Assembly: GCA_963779485.1 (NCBI GenBank)
Contig: CAVZYJ010000018.1
Location: forward strand, 186,001-250,000
Direction of reading: 5' to 3'
Source: CAVVJA01 sp963779485
GTDB lineage: Bacteria; Actinomycetota; Actinomycetes; Mycobacteriales; Jatrophihabitantaceae
DNA: 64,000 bases
Part shown: positions 1 through 8,494 of the stretch, piece after piece
Numbering within the stretch: the stretch's first letter is position 1
Layout: every line of letters begins with the position of its first letter
Made by a program: the position numbers and the translations under genes
The notes under the pieces: model-generated
Told to the model about the DNA's origin: nothing
Databases searched by the model: none
What the model saw: the letters and a program-made list of their open reading frames with translations, nothing else

Positions 1-98
1 TCGCCGTTGCCGGCGCTGGTGCTGGGTTGCTGATCGTCTTGGCCGTGGTCAAACGGCTAAGGTCCGGCCGGGCTCGGCGACAGTGCAGACCGCAGTGA
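1..98 (+). CDS. C-terminal end of a membrane-anchored protein (partial)
   Basis: An open frame enters from the left edge in phase 3 and stops at TGA 96-98. It encodes about 31 residues: a hydrophobic run (AGAGLLIVLAVV) followed by a basic tail (KRLRSGRARR). This is the usual look of a C-terminal transmembrane anchor with a positive cytoplasmic end. The body of the protein lies outside the window, so the function cannot be assigned. Confidence 0.4.
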   Translation, partial: AVAGAGAGLLIVLAVVKRLRSGRARRQCRPQ

Positions 99-165
99 TC
101 GGGCCATATCATCGCGCCGATGATGCACGAGCTATTCACCCAGGACAGGAGGAGGGTAAAGACGG

Positions 166-528
166 ATGAGCACTGCCGATATCGTCCAGTATTTGCACTG
201 GAAGAGGGACGTGGCCGACCACGACTATGCCGCTGCCTCCAGCTACCTTAGTGTCCGCTTCGGGGAGAGCCGGGCACAGGAGGTGTCGGAGAAGCTGCAG
301 AAGCTCCCGGTCATCCACCGCCGCGCCAACGACATTCTGCGGGCCACCCGGCGCGACCCGCTGCCGCTGTCAGACCCGGGCGTGCTGAAGGACCTGCAGA
401 AGGTATTGGCCGGAGAGAACCTGTCCCCGGTTCTCGTAGCGGAAGGGGATATCGCGGACGGCTACCACCGTGTCTCCCTCGCCTATGCGCTCGACCCTTA
501 CGCGGATGTGCCGCTCAAGCTCGGCTAA
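166..528 (+). CDS. ParB/sulfiredoxin-like small hypothetical protein
   Basis: A 120-residue protein preceded by a strong GGAGGAGGG ribosome site about 7 nt before ATG 166. The N-terminal half is helical and polar. The C-terminal part reads VLVAEGDIADGYHRVSLAY, which resembles the small family of ParB-fold proteins with a conserved DGYHR motif near the C-terminus. In ParB nucleases the equivalent region holds DGxHR and binds nucleotide. There is no signal peptide or membrane segment and no coupled neighbour. The family resemblance is from memory of the motif; the biological role is unknown. Confidence 0.65.
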   Translation: MSTADIVQYLHWKRDVADHDYAAASSYLSVRFGESRAQEVSEKLQKLPVIHRRANDILRATRRDPLPLSDPGVLKDLQKVLAGENLSPVLVAEGDIADGYHRVSLAYALDPYADVPLKLG

Positions 529-1321
529 GGAACTATGAGCGATGTGTTTGGCTTCGCGTTGGGCATGTCGACGCGTTCGGGCAGGCGGCAGGGCTGTTGA
601 CCTCGGAGCTGATCCCCACATACGGCGGCTCGCGCACACGGGTTGACGATCCAGAGGCATGGCCCGCGCTGCTCAGTGGTCTGCTACCGCCCGGTAAGAG
701 GTCAACGATCGCGGCGCCGACGTGCACCCGACGGGCAGATGTGTGACTGCGAGCTTCGGTGATCAGTTGCGGACTCCCGAAGCAGCGATCTACCGACTTA
801 CCGCCTATCCACCCATACCGATAACGGTGTTCCCGAGACGTCAAGCCAGTCTCACGAGCGCCATGAGTAACAGTCGCTAACACCCAATCCGCCGCTACTG
901 ATAAGACGAGCGCTACTGCTCCCACCCGGTCTGGCGGCGCTGACTGGGCGCAGAGGCGGCGTCGAGCTGCGGGCGGGGTTGCCGGTCTGGCGCGTGTCGT
1001 CACTTCACGATCAGTACGCCGCGCGCTCTCCGGTAAAGGCAGCGGTCCTCCGAACCGTCGTCTTTCGGACTCTGCTGGAGCGCGGCGCTGGAATGACCGG
1101 CCAGCGATCAAGGGAATTAGATGAATGCTGGCCCCTCGAAGTGGGGATTACCTGAACGTCGACAGCGGGGCGCGAATACCGGCGGGGGAGAAGTCGGCGA
1201 AACGCTATACGAGCCACCGATGTTTTAGCAACCGCCGCGAATATGCAGCGTCCGGAGGAACTACCGATCGCGTTCCGGATCGAGCGGAGAGAGTCGATTT
1301 TGACCAGCATTACTCTAACCA
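529..1321. other. Non-coding or eroded stretch
   Basis: No frame here has convincing codon use, a ribosome site or a recognisable domain. The longest minus-strand frame (533-1111) is Arg/Ser/Pro-rich and looks like a high-GC artefact. A short plus-strand stretch around 570-745 (reading AFGQAAGLLTSELIP, then ending at TGA) has protein-like composition but lacks a start and matches nothing I recognise, so it may be a gene remnant. Confidence 0.4.
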
Positions 1322-1640
1322 TCAGTAGTAGTAAGGAAAACGAGACCAGTCGGGTTCGCGCTTTTCAAGAATGAGTCTCGACCTTCCTGCGCTTCGTCAG
1401 TCATATAAAGGAGGCGGGTGGCTTCACCCGCAAAGACCTGCTGACCGATCAATCCATCATCGATTAGGTTCATCGAGAACTTCAGCATACGCATCGCGGT
1501 GGGCTCTTTTCCAACGATTGCACGCCCCCAACTCAAGGCAACGGCTTCAAGGTCGGCGTGTGGGACGACAGCGTTGACCATTCCCATCCGATGCGCGGCA
1601 CCAGCGTCGTACTCTTTCCCGAGGAAGAATATTCCCGGGC
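1322..1640 (-). pseudogene. menB: menB relic (1,4-dihydroxy-2-naphthoyl-CoA synthase C-terminus)
   Basis: The minus strand encodes the C-terminal third of a crotonase-fold protein with MenB hallmarks: IFFLGKEYDAG, AHRMGMVNAVVPHADL, LIDDGLIGQQVFAGEATR and YMTDEAQEGRDSF. MenB closes the naphthoate ring in menaquinone synthesis. The first two thirds, including the CoA-binding oxyanion hole, are absent upstream. Near the end, restoring one base after TTG around 1367 would give FLEKREPDWSRFPYYY and a stop at 1322-1324, the normal MenB ending. As it stands the frame is shifted. It is therefore a truncated and frameshifted pseudogene, and a working menB must lie elsewhere if menaquinone is made. Confidence 0.75.
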
Positions 1641-1854
1641 GGAGTGCGGTCGGCGGCCAAGTCCGCGCGGTGTGCAGTGAGCATCCGAAGCTCGGCGATC
1701 ACCTGGTCGTCGAGCTCGGGCGTGCCCGGCTTCGGTCGAGCGCTCAGAACGGGACGAGTTAGCGAGACACGAATTAGCACGTCGAGGCACAAGACGTGCC
1801 CGGCCGACGTATGATCAACGTTTTCTCGCCCTTGAGCGAGAGGGGCCTGATGGC

Positions 1855-2700
1855 ATGGTTGATACTTCCCCAGTCGATTCGTCCCCTGAGGCCTACCCGG
1901 GCTATCGCCTGGAGGCGAAGGGCAGAGAGGCCGCCGAGGATGAGCGGCTGAAACTCCTGGAGCAGGTGTTTGATCCGGGCTCCCGCCAGCGGCGCGAGCT
2001 TGTGAGGCCGGGCTGGCGGTGCCTCGAGGTGGGCGCCGGTCGGGGGTCGATGGCCGCCTGGCTGGCCGAGCGGGTCGGCCCGAGCGGTCAAGTCGTGGCG
2101 ATCGACATCGATGTGGGATACCTGGCTCGGCTTAATGTGCCCAACCTAGTGGTGCGCCGACACGACATTCTCAACGATCCGATCGATGACCTCGGCCCGG
2201 GATCGTTCGATGTGGTCTGCTCCCGGCTGACGCTGTTCTGGCTGGCCGGCCGGCAGGAGCAGGCGGTGCAGCACATGATGCAGTGCCTGCGCCCGGGCGG
2301 CTGGCTGATCGACGAGGACGGTGACTGGGGCGCCGCCGGCCCGGTGGATCCCGGCCATCCCCTGTACGCGGGCTACCACCGGGTCTACCAGGGCGGCGAG
2401 TGGTTTGCCGCTCGCGGCTACGACCCGTTCTTCGGGCGCAAGCTGGCGGCGTTGTTTGAACGTTGCGGCCTGCAGAACATCGACCACCAGGTCACCGCCA
2501 ACGTGGTGCGCGGAGCCAGCCCGTGGGCGAGGTGGTGGGCCGACACGCTGGACGCCATCCGCGGCTGGGGAATGGCCGACGAGACGCTACCTGGTTCGGC
2601 CGAGGAGGAGCACCAGGCGCTCACCGCCGCGTGTCTGGAGCCCTCGGTGTGGCTCATGTCCGAGTTGCTGCATGCCTGCAGCGGCCGGCGCCCCAGCTGA
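1855..2700 (+). CDS. Class I SAM-dependent methyltransferase
   Basis: A 281-residue cytosolic Rossmann-fold methyltransferase. Motif I is LEVGAGRGS at residues 57-65 (SAM binding). The acidic end of strand 2 is AIDID at 82-86, followed by a VVRRHDI segment and the motif II/III region FDVVCSRLTLFWL. LRPGGWLIDED is the usual strand 5 motif. The C-terminal half is rich in Trp and Tyr and probably shapes the acceptor site. The start is ATG 1855 with GAGAGGGG upstream. The acceptor substrate cannot be inferred, and the neighbours (menB relic, parA) give no pathway context. Confidence 0.85.
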   Translation: MVDTSPVDSSPEAYPGYRLEAKGREAAEDERLKLLEQVFDPGSRQRRELVRPGWRCLEVGAGRGSMAAWLAERVGPSGQVVAIDIDVGYLARLNVPNLVVRRHDILNDPIDDLGPGSFDVVCSRLTLFWLAGRQEQAVQHMMQCLRPGGWLIDEDGDWGAAGPVDPGHPLYAGYHRVYQGGEWFAARGYDPFFGRKLAALFERCGLQNIDHQVTANVVRGASPWARWWADTLDAIRGWGMADETLPGSAEEEHQALTAACLEPSVWLMSELLHACSGRRPS

Positions 2701-2834
2701 CGAGAAGCGAACCCCGCGATCTCGATCGATCGAGAGGTCTTCTTGCAAGTACTCGGCGGAGAACGAGCGGCTGCCGCCATGTCTGACGAGGCCTGCCTGC
2801 TCCACGACCTCAGGCAGGGGAACTGTCTCCCTGG

Positions 2835-3125
2835 CTATCGCGGCACCCGCAACAAAGCCAGTTCAACGCGTATCGGCCCGAGGTGCATTGCTGTCGAATC
2901 TCGAGCGACGGACAAAGACGGCTTGCGCCAATCGATCGGACTGATGCGCACCAGCCATTGAACAGCCGGGCCGCTGGACTCCCGCGGAGCGGCTAGGTCA
3001 GGCGACCCGTCGTTGGTGGTCGGGCTCTCTGATTTGAATACCGTGTCAATAGGTGCCGGCTGGTTGAGGTCGGCGAGCAAGTCCGCCGCGAGGTCGTGAC
3101 CCGGCGTGTCGGGACGCTTCGTCAT
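2835..3125 (-). CDS. Small protein translationally coupled to ParA
   Basis: A 96-residue ORF starts at an ATG that overlaps the ParA stop codon (ATGA, 3122-3125), so it is very likely translated from the same message. The first half is acidic and disordered in character. The second half reads VQWLVRISPIDW and ends with a hydrophobic LGPIRVELAL. Actinobacterial chromosomes often carry a ParA-like gene followed by a small protein with this W..P / LGP pattern; that statement is from memory. It may be the ParA partner or membrane or DNA adaptor. No HTH or ParB domain is visible. Confidence 0.55.
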   Translation of the reverse strand: MTKRPDTPGHDLAADLLADLNQPAPIDTVFKSESPTTNDGSPDLAAPRESSGPAVQWLVRISPIDWRKPSLSVARDSTAMHLGPIRVELALLRVPR

Positions 3126-3889
3126 GCCGCAAGCACCTCTCGGTAGGCTGCTAATGCCTCATCGGCAAGGCTGGAGTATGCGCGTGCTACCGGGCTGTGC
3201 GGAGCACGGAGAACCACTGGCCGTTTAGCCAACGCGGCACTCGCCACCCGCCGCGAGAACGGGATACGAGTGGTGAAGATCGGCAAATTGGTCTCGGCCA
3301 GCGCCCCGGCGACCTCGCGGGCAGCAGCACCCGTACGGTCCCAGTTGGAACAGACCACGCCGAGGAGTTTCGCCGACGTGTTCTCGAACTGACGGTGCGT
3401 GTTCAGGAACGAGACCAGACGCACAACACCGAGCGCGCTACCCGGGTCCGAAGTAAAGACGGTCAGCACAGAATCGGCGGCCGCGATAGCCGCCAGCGTG
3501 AGGTCGCCGGTATCCGCATGAGTGTCGATGACGACGAAATCGTAGGACGCATTAACCGGCCGGAGAGCGCGCCCGATGCTTGTGATCAGGCCACCCTGTT
3601 GAGCCAACGCGACACCGACTCCGTTGAGCGACGGGTGAGCCGGCAGAAGATCGACTCCTCCGGCCACATCACTTCGGATTGCAGAACGAACATCAGCCTT
3701 ATCGTCGGAGAGCACGCCTGCGAGCGAATCCTGATGCCCTGCGATCACACCAAACGCGCGGCCAAGGCCCTCCTGGGCATCAGCATCAACAGCCAGCGTC
3801 CGACCCCTCTGACCTAACACCGCGGCAAGGTTGGCCGCAGTCGCGGTCTTGCCGACCCCACCCTTGGTGCTACACACCGCCACCCGCAT
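3122..3889 (-). CDS. ParA/MinD-type deviant Walker ATPase
   Basis: A 255-residue P-loop ATPase of the ParA/MinD/Soj class. The deviant Walker A box STKGGVGKT sits at residues 7-15 and includes the signature lysine K9. LAVDADAQ is the A' motif and FVVIDTHADTGDLTL the Walker B region. ATG 3889 is chosen because GGAGG lies 6 nt upstream and the protein begins right at the P-loop strand, as in the family; an upstream in-frame extension of 58 residues lacks family features. Such ATPases position DNA or protein cargo. No parB or parS-like cluster is adjacent, so the cargo is unknown; the coupled downstream small protein is the obvious partner. Confidence 0.88.
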   Translation of the reverse strand: MRVAVCSTKGGVGKTATAANLAAVLGQRGRTLAVDADAQEGLGRAFGVIAGHQDSLAGVLSDDKADVRSAIRSDVAGGVDLLPAHPSLNGVGVALAQQGGLITSIGRALRPVNASYDFVVIDTHADTGDLTLAAIAAADSVLTVFTSDPGSALGVVRLVSFLNTHRQFENTSAKLLGVVCSNWDRTGAAAREVAGALAETNLPIFTTRIPFSRRVASAALAKRPVVLRAPHSPVARAYSSLADEALAAYREVLAA

Positions 3890-4031
3890 CGCAGAGCCTC
3901 CAAAGCGCAGGAGTGGCTCCTTAGCGTACGCGGCGCCACTCGGCACAACGCGGCCTAGCCGGCGGCGATTCAGTCCTTCCGAGCAGGACGGCCAGACCCG
4001 TCGCATCGCAGGATCGCGACAACCGACAGTG

Positions 4032-4859
4032 TCACCAGATCGGCGCCGGAACCGGTTGGGCATCGGTTCCGATGCCTTCCGCGTGGGTTCTGATGATCGC
4101 CCGGTACTGCTGATGGGTGAGGATCCAGAAGCGGTTGGCGGTGACCGCGTCGAGCACCTGGTCAGCCACGTCGGCCGACGTCATGGTCGCCACGGCTCCC
4201 GCGGTCGTGCGCGGCACGTTCGGCGGAGGTGCCTCGTCAGCGAGCGCCGTGGGCCGGTTACGCGCGCTGCGGGTGATCCCGGTGTCGATAAACCCGGGCG
4301 CCAGCACGGAGACGCCGATGGCCGCGCCGATCTGGTCGAACTCGGTCTTCAGCGAGAGCGACAGTGCGACTACGGCCGCTTTCGCCGCGGCGTAGGCCGC
4401 TAGGTTCGGCATTGGCAGCAGGGCCGCCATCGACGCGGTGTTGACGATGTGGCCGCCTTCGGCCTGTTGCAGCATCCGCGGCACGAAGGAACGCAACCCG
4501 TGGACGACGCTGAGCAGGTCGACGCCGAGGACCCAGGTCCAATCGGCCACGGTGAGCTCCCAAGCGCGAGCCCGCTTGACAACACCGGCGTTGTTGCACA
4601 GCACGTGCACCGCGCCGTGCGTGTCGAACGCTGTCGTGGCCAGACTCTCGACTGCCTCTGTGTCGGCAACATCCGTGACCACGCCGATGGCATCGTGGCC
4701 GTCGGCCCGCAGGTCGCGCACGGCAGAGGTCAGGCGGCCGGCCTCGATGTCGGCCAGCACTACCTTCATGCCGGCGACGGCGAAGCGGTGCGCCATCGCC
4801 AAGCCCAAGCCGCTCGCGGCACCGGTCACGACCGCTACGCGATTGTGGAGATCGAGCAT
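4032..4859 (-). CDS. Short-chain dehydrogenase/reductase
   Basis: A 275-residue classical SDR with the cofactor motif TGAASGLG at residues 12-19, NNAG at 89-92 and the catalytic set S143, Y156, K160 (YAAAK). Asp at the end of strand 2 (VVLADIE) suggests NAD rather than NADP. The C-terminal extension (FWILTH, then HAEGIG) is typical of SDRs that act on bulky substrates such as steroid or fatty-acyl alcohols, but the substrate is not defined. ATG 4859 lies 4 nt after the previous SDR stop, so the two are probably co-translated. It is the last gene of a minus-strand operon running from 8283. Confidence 0.87.
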   Translation of the reverse strand: MLDLHNRVAVVTGAASGLGLAMAHRFAVAGMKVVLADIEAGRLTSAVRDLRADGHDAIGVVTDVADTEAVESLATTAFDTHGAVHVLCNNAGVVKRARAWELTVADWTWVLGVDLLSVVHGLRSFVPRMLQQAEGGHIVNTASMAALLPMPNLAAYAAAKAAVVALSLSLKTEFDQIGAAIGVSVLAPGFIDTGITRSARNRPTALADEAPPPNVPRTTAGAVATMTSADVADQVLDAVTANRFWILTHQQYRAIIRTHAEGIGTDAQPVPAPIW

Positions 4860-4863
4860 GTCG

Positions 4864-5643
4864 TCAGTACGCCGCAGTGCCACCGTCGACGCTGTACATG
4901 GATCCAGTGATCCCGGCAGCGATGTCCGTGGCGAGCAGGACCGCCACCGCGGCGACCTCTTCGACGGTGTTGGTCCGCTTGATTGCCGACTCTGCGGTGA
5001 ACAACTCGATCAGCTGGTCCAGGGTGAGGCCCATCGCCTCAGCAGCGCTCGGGCCCTCGGCCAGGAAGATGTCGGTGATGATGAGACCGGGACAGACCGA
5101 GTTGCACGTGATGTTGTACTGGGCGACCTCCTTCGCCACCGACTTCGTGAAGCCGTTGATCGCGTGCTTGGAGGTCACGTACGCGGAGATCCCGGGCTTG
5201 CCGTGCTTGCCTTCGACCGAGGACATGTTAATGATCCGGCCGAAGCTCTGCGGGATCATATGACGCAGCGCGCGCTGGGTCGCCCAGAACGTGGACATGA
5301 CGTTCCACCGGAGCACCGCCTCCCAGGACTCGGGATTGGCGTCGACGACGTTGGCGTTGTCGAAGGATCCGCCAGCGTTGTTGACGAGGATGTCGATCCG
5401 GCCGAACCGCTCGACGGTGCCATCGATGATCGCGTTGACGTCGTCGAGCTTCATGACGTCACCCGGCAGGAACGCCGCGCGGTCGCCGGCGCCCATTTCG
5501 GTCAATGCCTGCTCGCCCTTGTCCTTGCTGCGTCCGTTGACCGCTACCTTGGCGCCCTCGCGCAGGAAGGCCTCGGCGATGCCCCGGCCGATGCCGCGGG
5601 TGCCGCCAGTGACCAGCGCGACCTTGCCTTCGAGTTGCGTCAC
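4864..5643 (-). CDS. Short-chain dehydrogenase/reductase
   Basis: A 259-residue classical SDR with TGGTRGIG at 12-19, NNAG at 88-91, catalytic Ser near 141, Y155 and K159, and the conserved C-terminal SVDGG. Overall pattern and length resemble 3-hydroxybutyrate or 3-oxoacyl-ACP type reductases, including a long helical insert after the PG motif (LTLDQLIELFTAESAIKR). The start ATG 5643 has GGAG 9 nt upstream. It sits between a shortened SnoaL-like gene and a second SDR, so a two-step alcohol/ketone oxidation is possible, but this is inference. Confidence 0.87.
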   Translation of the reverse strand: MTQLEGKVALVTGGTRGIGRGIAEAFLREGAKVAVNGRSKDKGEQALTEMGAGDRAAFLPGDVMKLDDVNAIIDGTVERFGRIDILVNNAGGSFDNANVVDANPESWEAVLRWNVMSTFWATQRALRHMIPQSFGRIINMSSVEGKHGKPGISAYVTSKHAINGFTKSVAKEVAQYNITCNSVCPGLIITDIFLAEGPSAAEAMGLTLDQLIELFTAESAIKRTNTVEEVAAVAVLLATDIAAGITGSMYSVDGGTAAY

Positions 5644-5670
5644 AACCAGCTCCTTCTGTCGATCCCCAAC

Positions 5671-6012
5671 TCAGTCGTCGAGGATGTGGAAAACGATGTC
5701 GTCGGTGGATCGCCGACCGCGAACATAACCGGGTGCGAACCCTCCCTCCCCTTCGACACGGTCGGTACGCCGCCACTCGTAGGCGCAGACCCGTTTGCGG
5801 ATGCGCCACTCGCCGGCCCGCCGCTCGAAGCGGTCGACGTAGCGCAGGCCGGCCCACATGTCGGTCGGCTGGCCGTCCGCATCGGGGTAGCGGTGGTAGG
5901 CGACGGCATAGGTCTCAGCGGCGGCCACGTCACGGACCGCGTCCCGCGAATACGTCGTTAGCACTCGCCGGATGGCCCGTTCGGCGAGCAGCAGGTCGAT
6001 TGACTCGGTCAT
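5671..6012 (-). CDS. SnoaL-like protein with an apparent internal deletion
   Basis: A 113-residue protein whose N-terminus (LLAERAIRRVLTTYSR) and C-terminus (AAAETYAVAYHRYPDADG, then GLRYVDRFERR, WRIRKRVCAYEW and YVRGRR) match the two ends of SnoaL_4-type proteins, which I expect at about 150-170 residues. The block between them, which normally carries the Asp/His pocket residues after YxRGxD, is missing. The fusion point is YSR|DAVRDVAAAE, and the frame stays open. The start overlaps the upstream stop (ATGA 6009-6012), so it is still coupled to the operon. It probably folds poorly or has lost activity; assembly error is the alternative. Confidence 0.7.
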   Translation of the reverse strand: MTESIDLLLAERAIRRVLTTYSRDAVRDVAAAETYAVAYHRYPDADGQPTDMWAGLRYVDRFERRAGEWRIRKRVCAYEWRRTDRVEGEGGFAPGYVRGRRSTDDIVFHILDD

Positions 6013-6467
6013 CGGCCGGTAGGGCTCCAGCCGGCCATGACGGTCGTCTCCCGAGCGTGCCGCGCCTGCACAAGTTGTTCGCCCTGACGACGTAGATCGG
6101 TGAGCTCCTCTGTTACGGCAATCTCGAGCGCGGTCGACAACGCCTCACTCGCCCGGGCGTAGCGCTCAACGAGCGGGTCGAGATCGAGGCCGGCGTCGGC
6201 GGTCTGCGCCAGCCGGTCCAGCTGGTTGCGTAGCTGGGCGCGGTCGGCCAGGGCGAGGACGGCCCGGGCGTACGCCTCGATCTGCGGAATCTCCTCGGTA
6301 ATCCACGAGATCTCATGGGCGGCCCGGACCGCCGCGTTCTTGAGCACCTGTTCGACCATGAAGATCCGGACGATCGCCGTCTGGTCACTGACCGCGGGCA
6401 GGATGCCCTCCATGAGTTCGCGGCAGCAGTCCAGCAGCAGTTGCTCGGTCGTGGGGCGCACCATCAT
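6009..6467 (-). CDS. All-helical protein of unknown function, coupled to APH kinase
   Basis: A 152-residue protein with no recognised catalytic motif. It is predicted to be mostly helical, with heptad-like leucine and alanine spacing (ALADRAQLRNQLDRLAQ, then ALSTALEIAVTEELTDLRRQ). It starts within the stop of the upstream APH-fold kinase (ATGA at 6464-6467), and its own stop overlaps the next start. This tight arrangement suggests a fixed stoichiometry or complex. Similar small helical proteins accompany APH-type kinases and acyl-CoA metabolism genes in actinobacteria, but I cannot assign a role. Confidence 0.7.
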   Translation of the reverse strand: MMVRPTTEQLLLDCCRELMEGILPAVSDQTAIVRIFMVEQVLKNAAVRAAHEISWITEEIPQIEAYARAVLALADRAQLRNQLDRLAQTADAGLDLDPLVERYARASEALSTALEIAVTEELTDLRRQGEQLVQARHARETTVMAGWSPTGR

Positions 6468-7516
6468 GCCGACTCACCGCTCCCAGTCGTCGCCGTCCGC
6501 GACATCTCAGCCTGGTCACCGAGCCGCCGGGCGATATCGAAGTAGGTCCTGTATTGGTACGAGACGCCGTTGATGAGATAGGTAGCCATCACGCCTCTGT
6601 GTTGTCCGTCGGCGACCGCGTCGGCGGCGTCCATCATCTGGCCGTACAAGCGGATGAGTCCGAGGAGGTAGAAGAAGTCGACCACTTCGCCGTTCAATTG
6701 CTCCTCGGACAGGCCGCTGCCCTCCCGGTAACGGGCCAGGAAACCCTCGGGGTCGAACTGGTACACGTTCGGCGGCACCGGAATCTGCGAGTAGTAGCCG
6801 ATGTCTTCCCGGGGATCACCGATCCGGGCGAACTCCCAATCGATGACCTTGCAGCCGTCGTCGCCGACCAGGAAGTTGCTCGGCTGGCAATCGCCGTGGA
6901 CGAGCGTCAAGGGCACCGGGGGCGGCCGGTACGAGCGCAAGCGAGCTGCGGCATAGCGCAAACCGGGACGGCTGTCCTGGCCGGCGCGGCTGTAGTGATC
7001 GATCATGTCGAGGAGGCTGTCGATGTAGGCGTCCCATTCGGCCGGACGGGGCAGCTCGGCAGGGAGGTCGTCAAGCGGCGTCCGGTGGATGTCGATGACG
7101 GCGTCCACGAACTGGTCGCGGACCTCGGTCATGTCCCCCTCCTCGTGCTCGCGCGCGAGGTCTTGCAGGGAGCGGCTCTCGTAGAACTCGCTGACGATGC
7201 ACCTGGTGCCGAAGTATTGGCCGTCGGCGTCGAACCACCGCGGTGTAGGGATCCGGACCGATCCGCTGGTTCGGGCGAGCGCCTGCAACACCCGCCACTC
7301 GGCGGCGCGATCGCTCAGGAACACGCTTGGCGGCGGGTCACCGCGCAGCACGAAGCGTTCGCTCGTGCCATCCTCCCAAGCCACGTCGGCGATGGCGGTG
7401 TCGCGGCTGTAGCCACCCGCCACGGCGGTGACCGAACGGACTTGAGGACCGCGGTTTTGCGCCACGTAGTCCAGGAATCCTTGAAGGGCTTCCGCTGTCA
7501 GCTGGGGGCCGGCCAT
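6464..7516 (-). CDS. APH/choline-kinase-fold phosphotransferase
   Basis: A 350-residue kinase-like protein. The N-lobe carries a Gly-rich GGYSRDT. The catalytic loop LVHGDCQPSNFL gives H207, D209 and N214, and the metal-binding IDWEFARIGDPREDIG gives D226. This is the aminoglycoside phosphotransferase/ACAD10-type kinase family, whose members phosphorylate small hydroxylated molecules or hydroxyacyl-CoAs. The operon (SDRs, SnoaL-like, histidine phosphatase) fits catabolism of an alcohol or hydroxyacyl compound better than drug resistance. ATG 7516 has GGAGG upstream. Confidence 0.85.
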   Translation of the reverse strand: MAGPQLTAEALQGFLDYVAQNRGPQVRSVTAVAGGYSRDTAIADVAWEDGTSERFVLRGDPPPSVFLSDRAAEWRVLQALARTSGSVRIPTPRWFDADGQYFGTRCIVSEFYESRSLQDLAREHEEGDMTEVRDQFVDAVIDIHRTPLDDLPAELPRPAEWDAYIDSLLDMIDHYSRAGQDSRPGLRYAAARLRSYRPPPVPLTLVHGDCQPSNFLVGDDGCKVIDWEFARIGDPREDIGYYSQIPVPPNVYQFDPEGFLARYREGSGLSEEQLNGEVVDFFYLLGLIRLYGQMMDAADAVADGQHRGVMATYLINGVSYQYRTYFDIARRLGDQAEMSRTATTGSGESA

Positions 7517-7683
7517 CGTTCCTCCACTCCCCGATCGTCACGGGCTGTTCTGTCTCAGAAACGAGTCGCTAAGCCGCTGCCATCTACATTGCGAAACGGA
7601 CTGCCAAACCAGATGAGCGCGAGCAGCGCTACGACGATTACCGGTTACCGGCTATCGCGTCAAGTTACTCCGTGTGTCGGGTC

Positions 7684-8283
7684 TCAGGTGACGGGCTGGC
7701 GTTCGAAGTGGCCTGTCTCGTTGACCGACCGGACTACGACCCGTCCGCTCGGAAGCCGAACCACCCGCGAGACGCCGGTGTATTCGGCGTTGAACCACAT
7801 CACCTGACGCGCGCCGATGACGTGAGCCAGGTAGGCAGAGATGAATCCGCCGTGGGTGCAGACCACGACCCTTCTGTGCTGCCGGTAACGCGTGAATACG
7901 TCCTCGATCGCTGCCACAGTCCGGCGCTGGAAGCCCGCCGTGTCAAGTTCCGGAACGAAGTCGTCGTAGCGGCCCTCGGCGACCGCGAGCGCTCGTGGGT
8001 CGTCCGGTGCCATGTCTTCGAGCGCGTCGTAGACCTGGTTCGGGTCGTCCAGTTCCCATTCACGCAGGTCGTGGATGACTCCTGCCGTGAGTGCGAGTGC
8101 TGCCTCGATGGGAGCCGCGGTCTCCCGGGCGCGACGCAGCGGACTGGTCACCACTGCGTCGATGCCGCTGCCCGTCAACCACTGCGCGAGACGGTTGGCT
8201 TGGGCACGGCCCACGTCCGACAGGCCAGGATCGGAGTGCCCGGAAAGTGGTAGAGCGTGTCGCAGCAGCAAGAGTTCGGTCAT
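7684..8283 (-). CDS. Histidine phosphatase (phosphoglycerate-mutase fold)
   Basis: A 199-residue protein of the histidine phosphatase superfamily. The phospho-accepting motif is LLRHALP (RHA rather than RHG), with the second Arg in SPLRRARETA and the second His in CTHGG. These residues make a phosphohistidine intermediate. Length and order match small cytosolic members such as alpha-ribazole or phosphosugar phosphatases. It is separated from the downstream kinase gene by 167 nt, so it may head the operon or be separately expressed. The substrate is unknown. Confidence 0.87.
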   Translation of the reverse strand: MTELLLLRHALPLSGHSDPGLSDVGRAQANRLAQWLTGSGIDAVVTSPLRRARETAAPIEAALALTAGVIHDLREWELDDPNQVYDALEDMAPDDPRALAVAEGRYDDFVPELDTAGFQRRTVAAIEDVFTRYRQHRRVVVCTHGGFISAYLAHVIGARQVMWFNAEYTGVSRVVRLPSGRVVVRSVNETGHFERQPVT

Positions 8284-8494
8284 ACCACATCCTCATCAGT
8301 AACTGCTGCCAACGTCAAGAAAGTGCAGCGCTGACACGAGCACCTGCCTGCACAGTCGTGGCTGTCGGATCTCGGCAACTCGCCACTCGAACAGCGGCCT
8401 CACCGCTGGTGCCGTTTCTCCAGCCGCCGGGCCGCCAGTCAGCTCAGGGCTTCCAGTCGAAAGGTTGACGATTGACAACCGGAGTCCGGTCGTC

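Noticed and set aside
533..1111. Long minus-strand open frame of 192 codons
   Set aside because: Composition is Arg/Ser/Pro-rich without domains or ribosome site; overlaps several equally poor frames.
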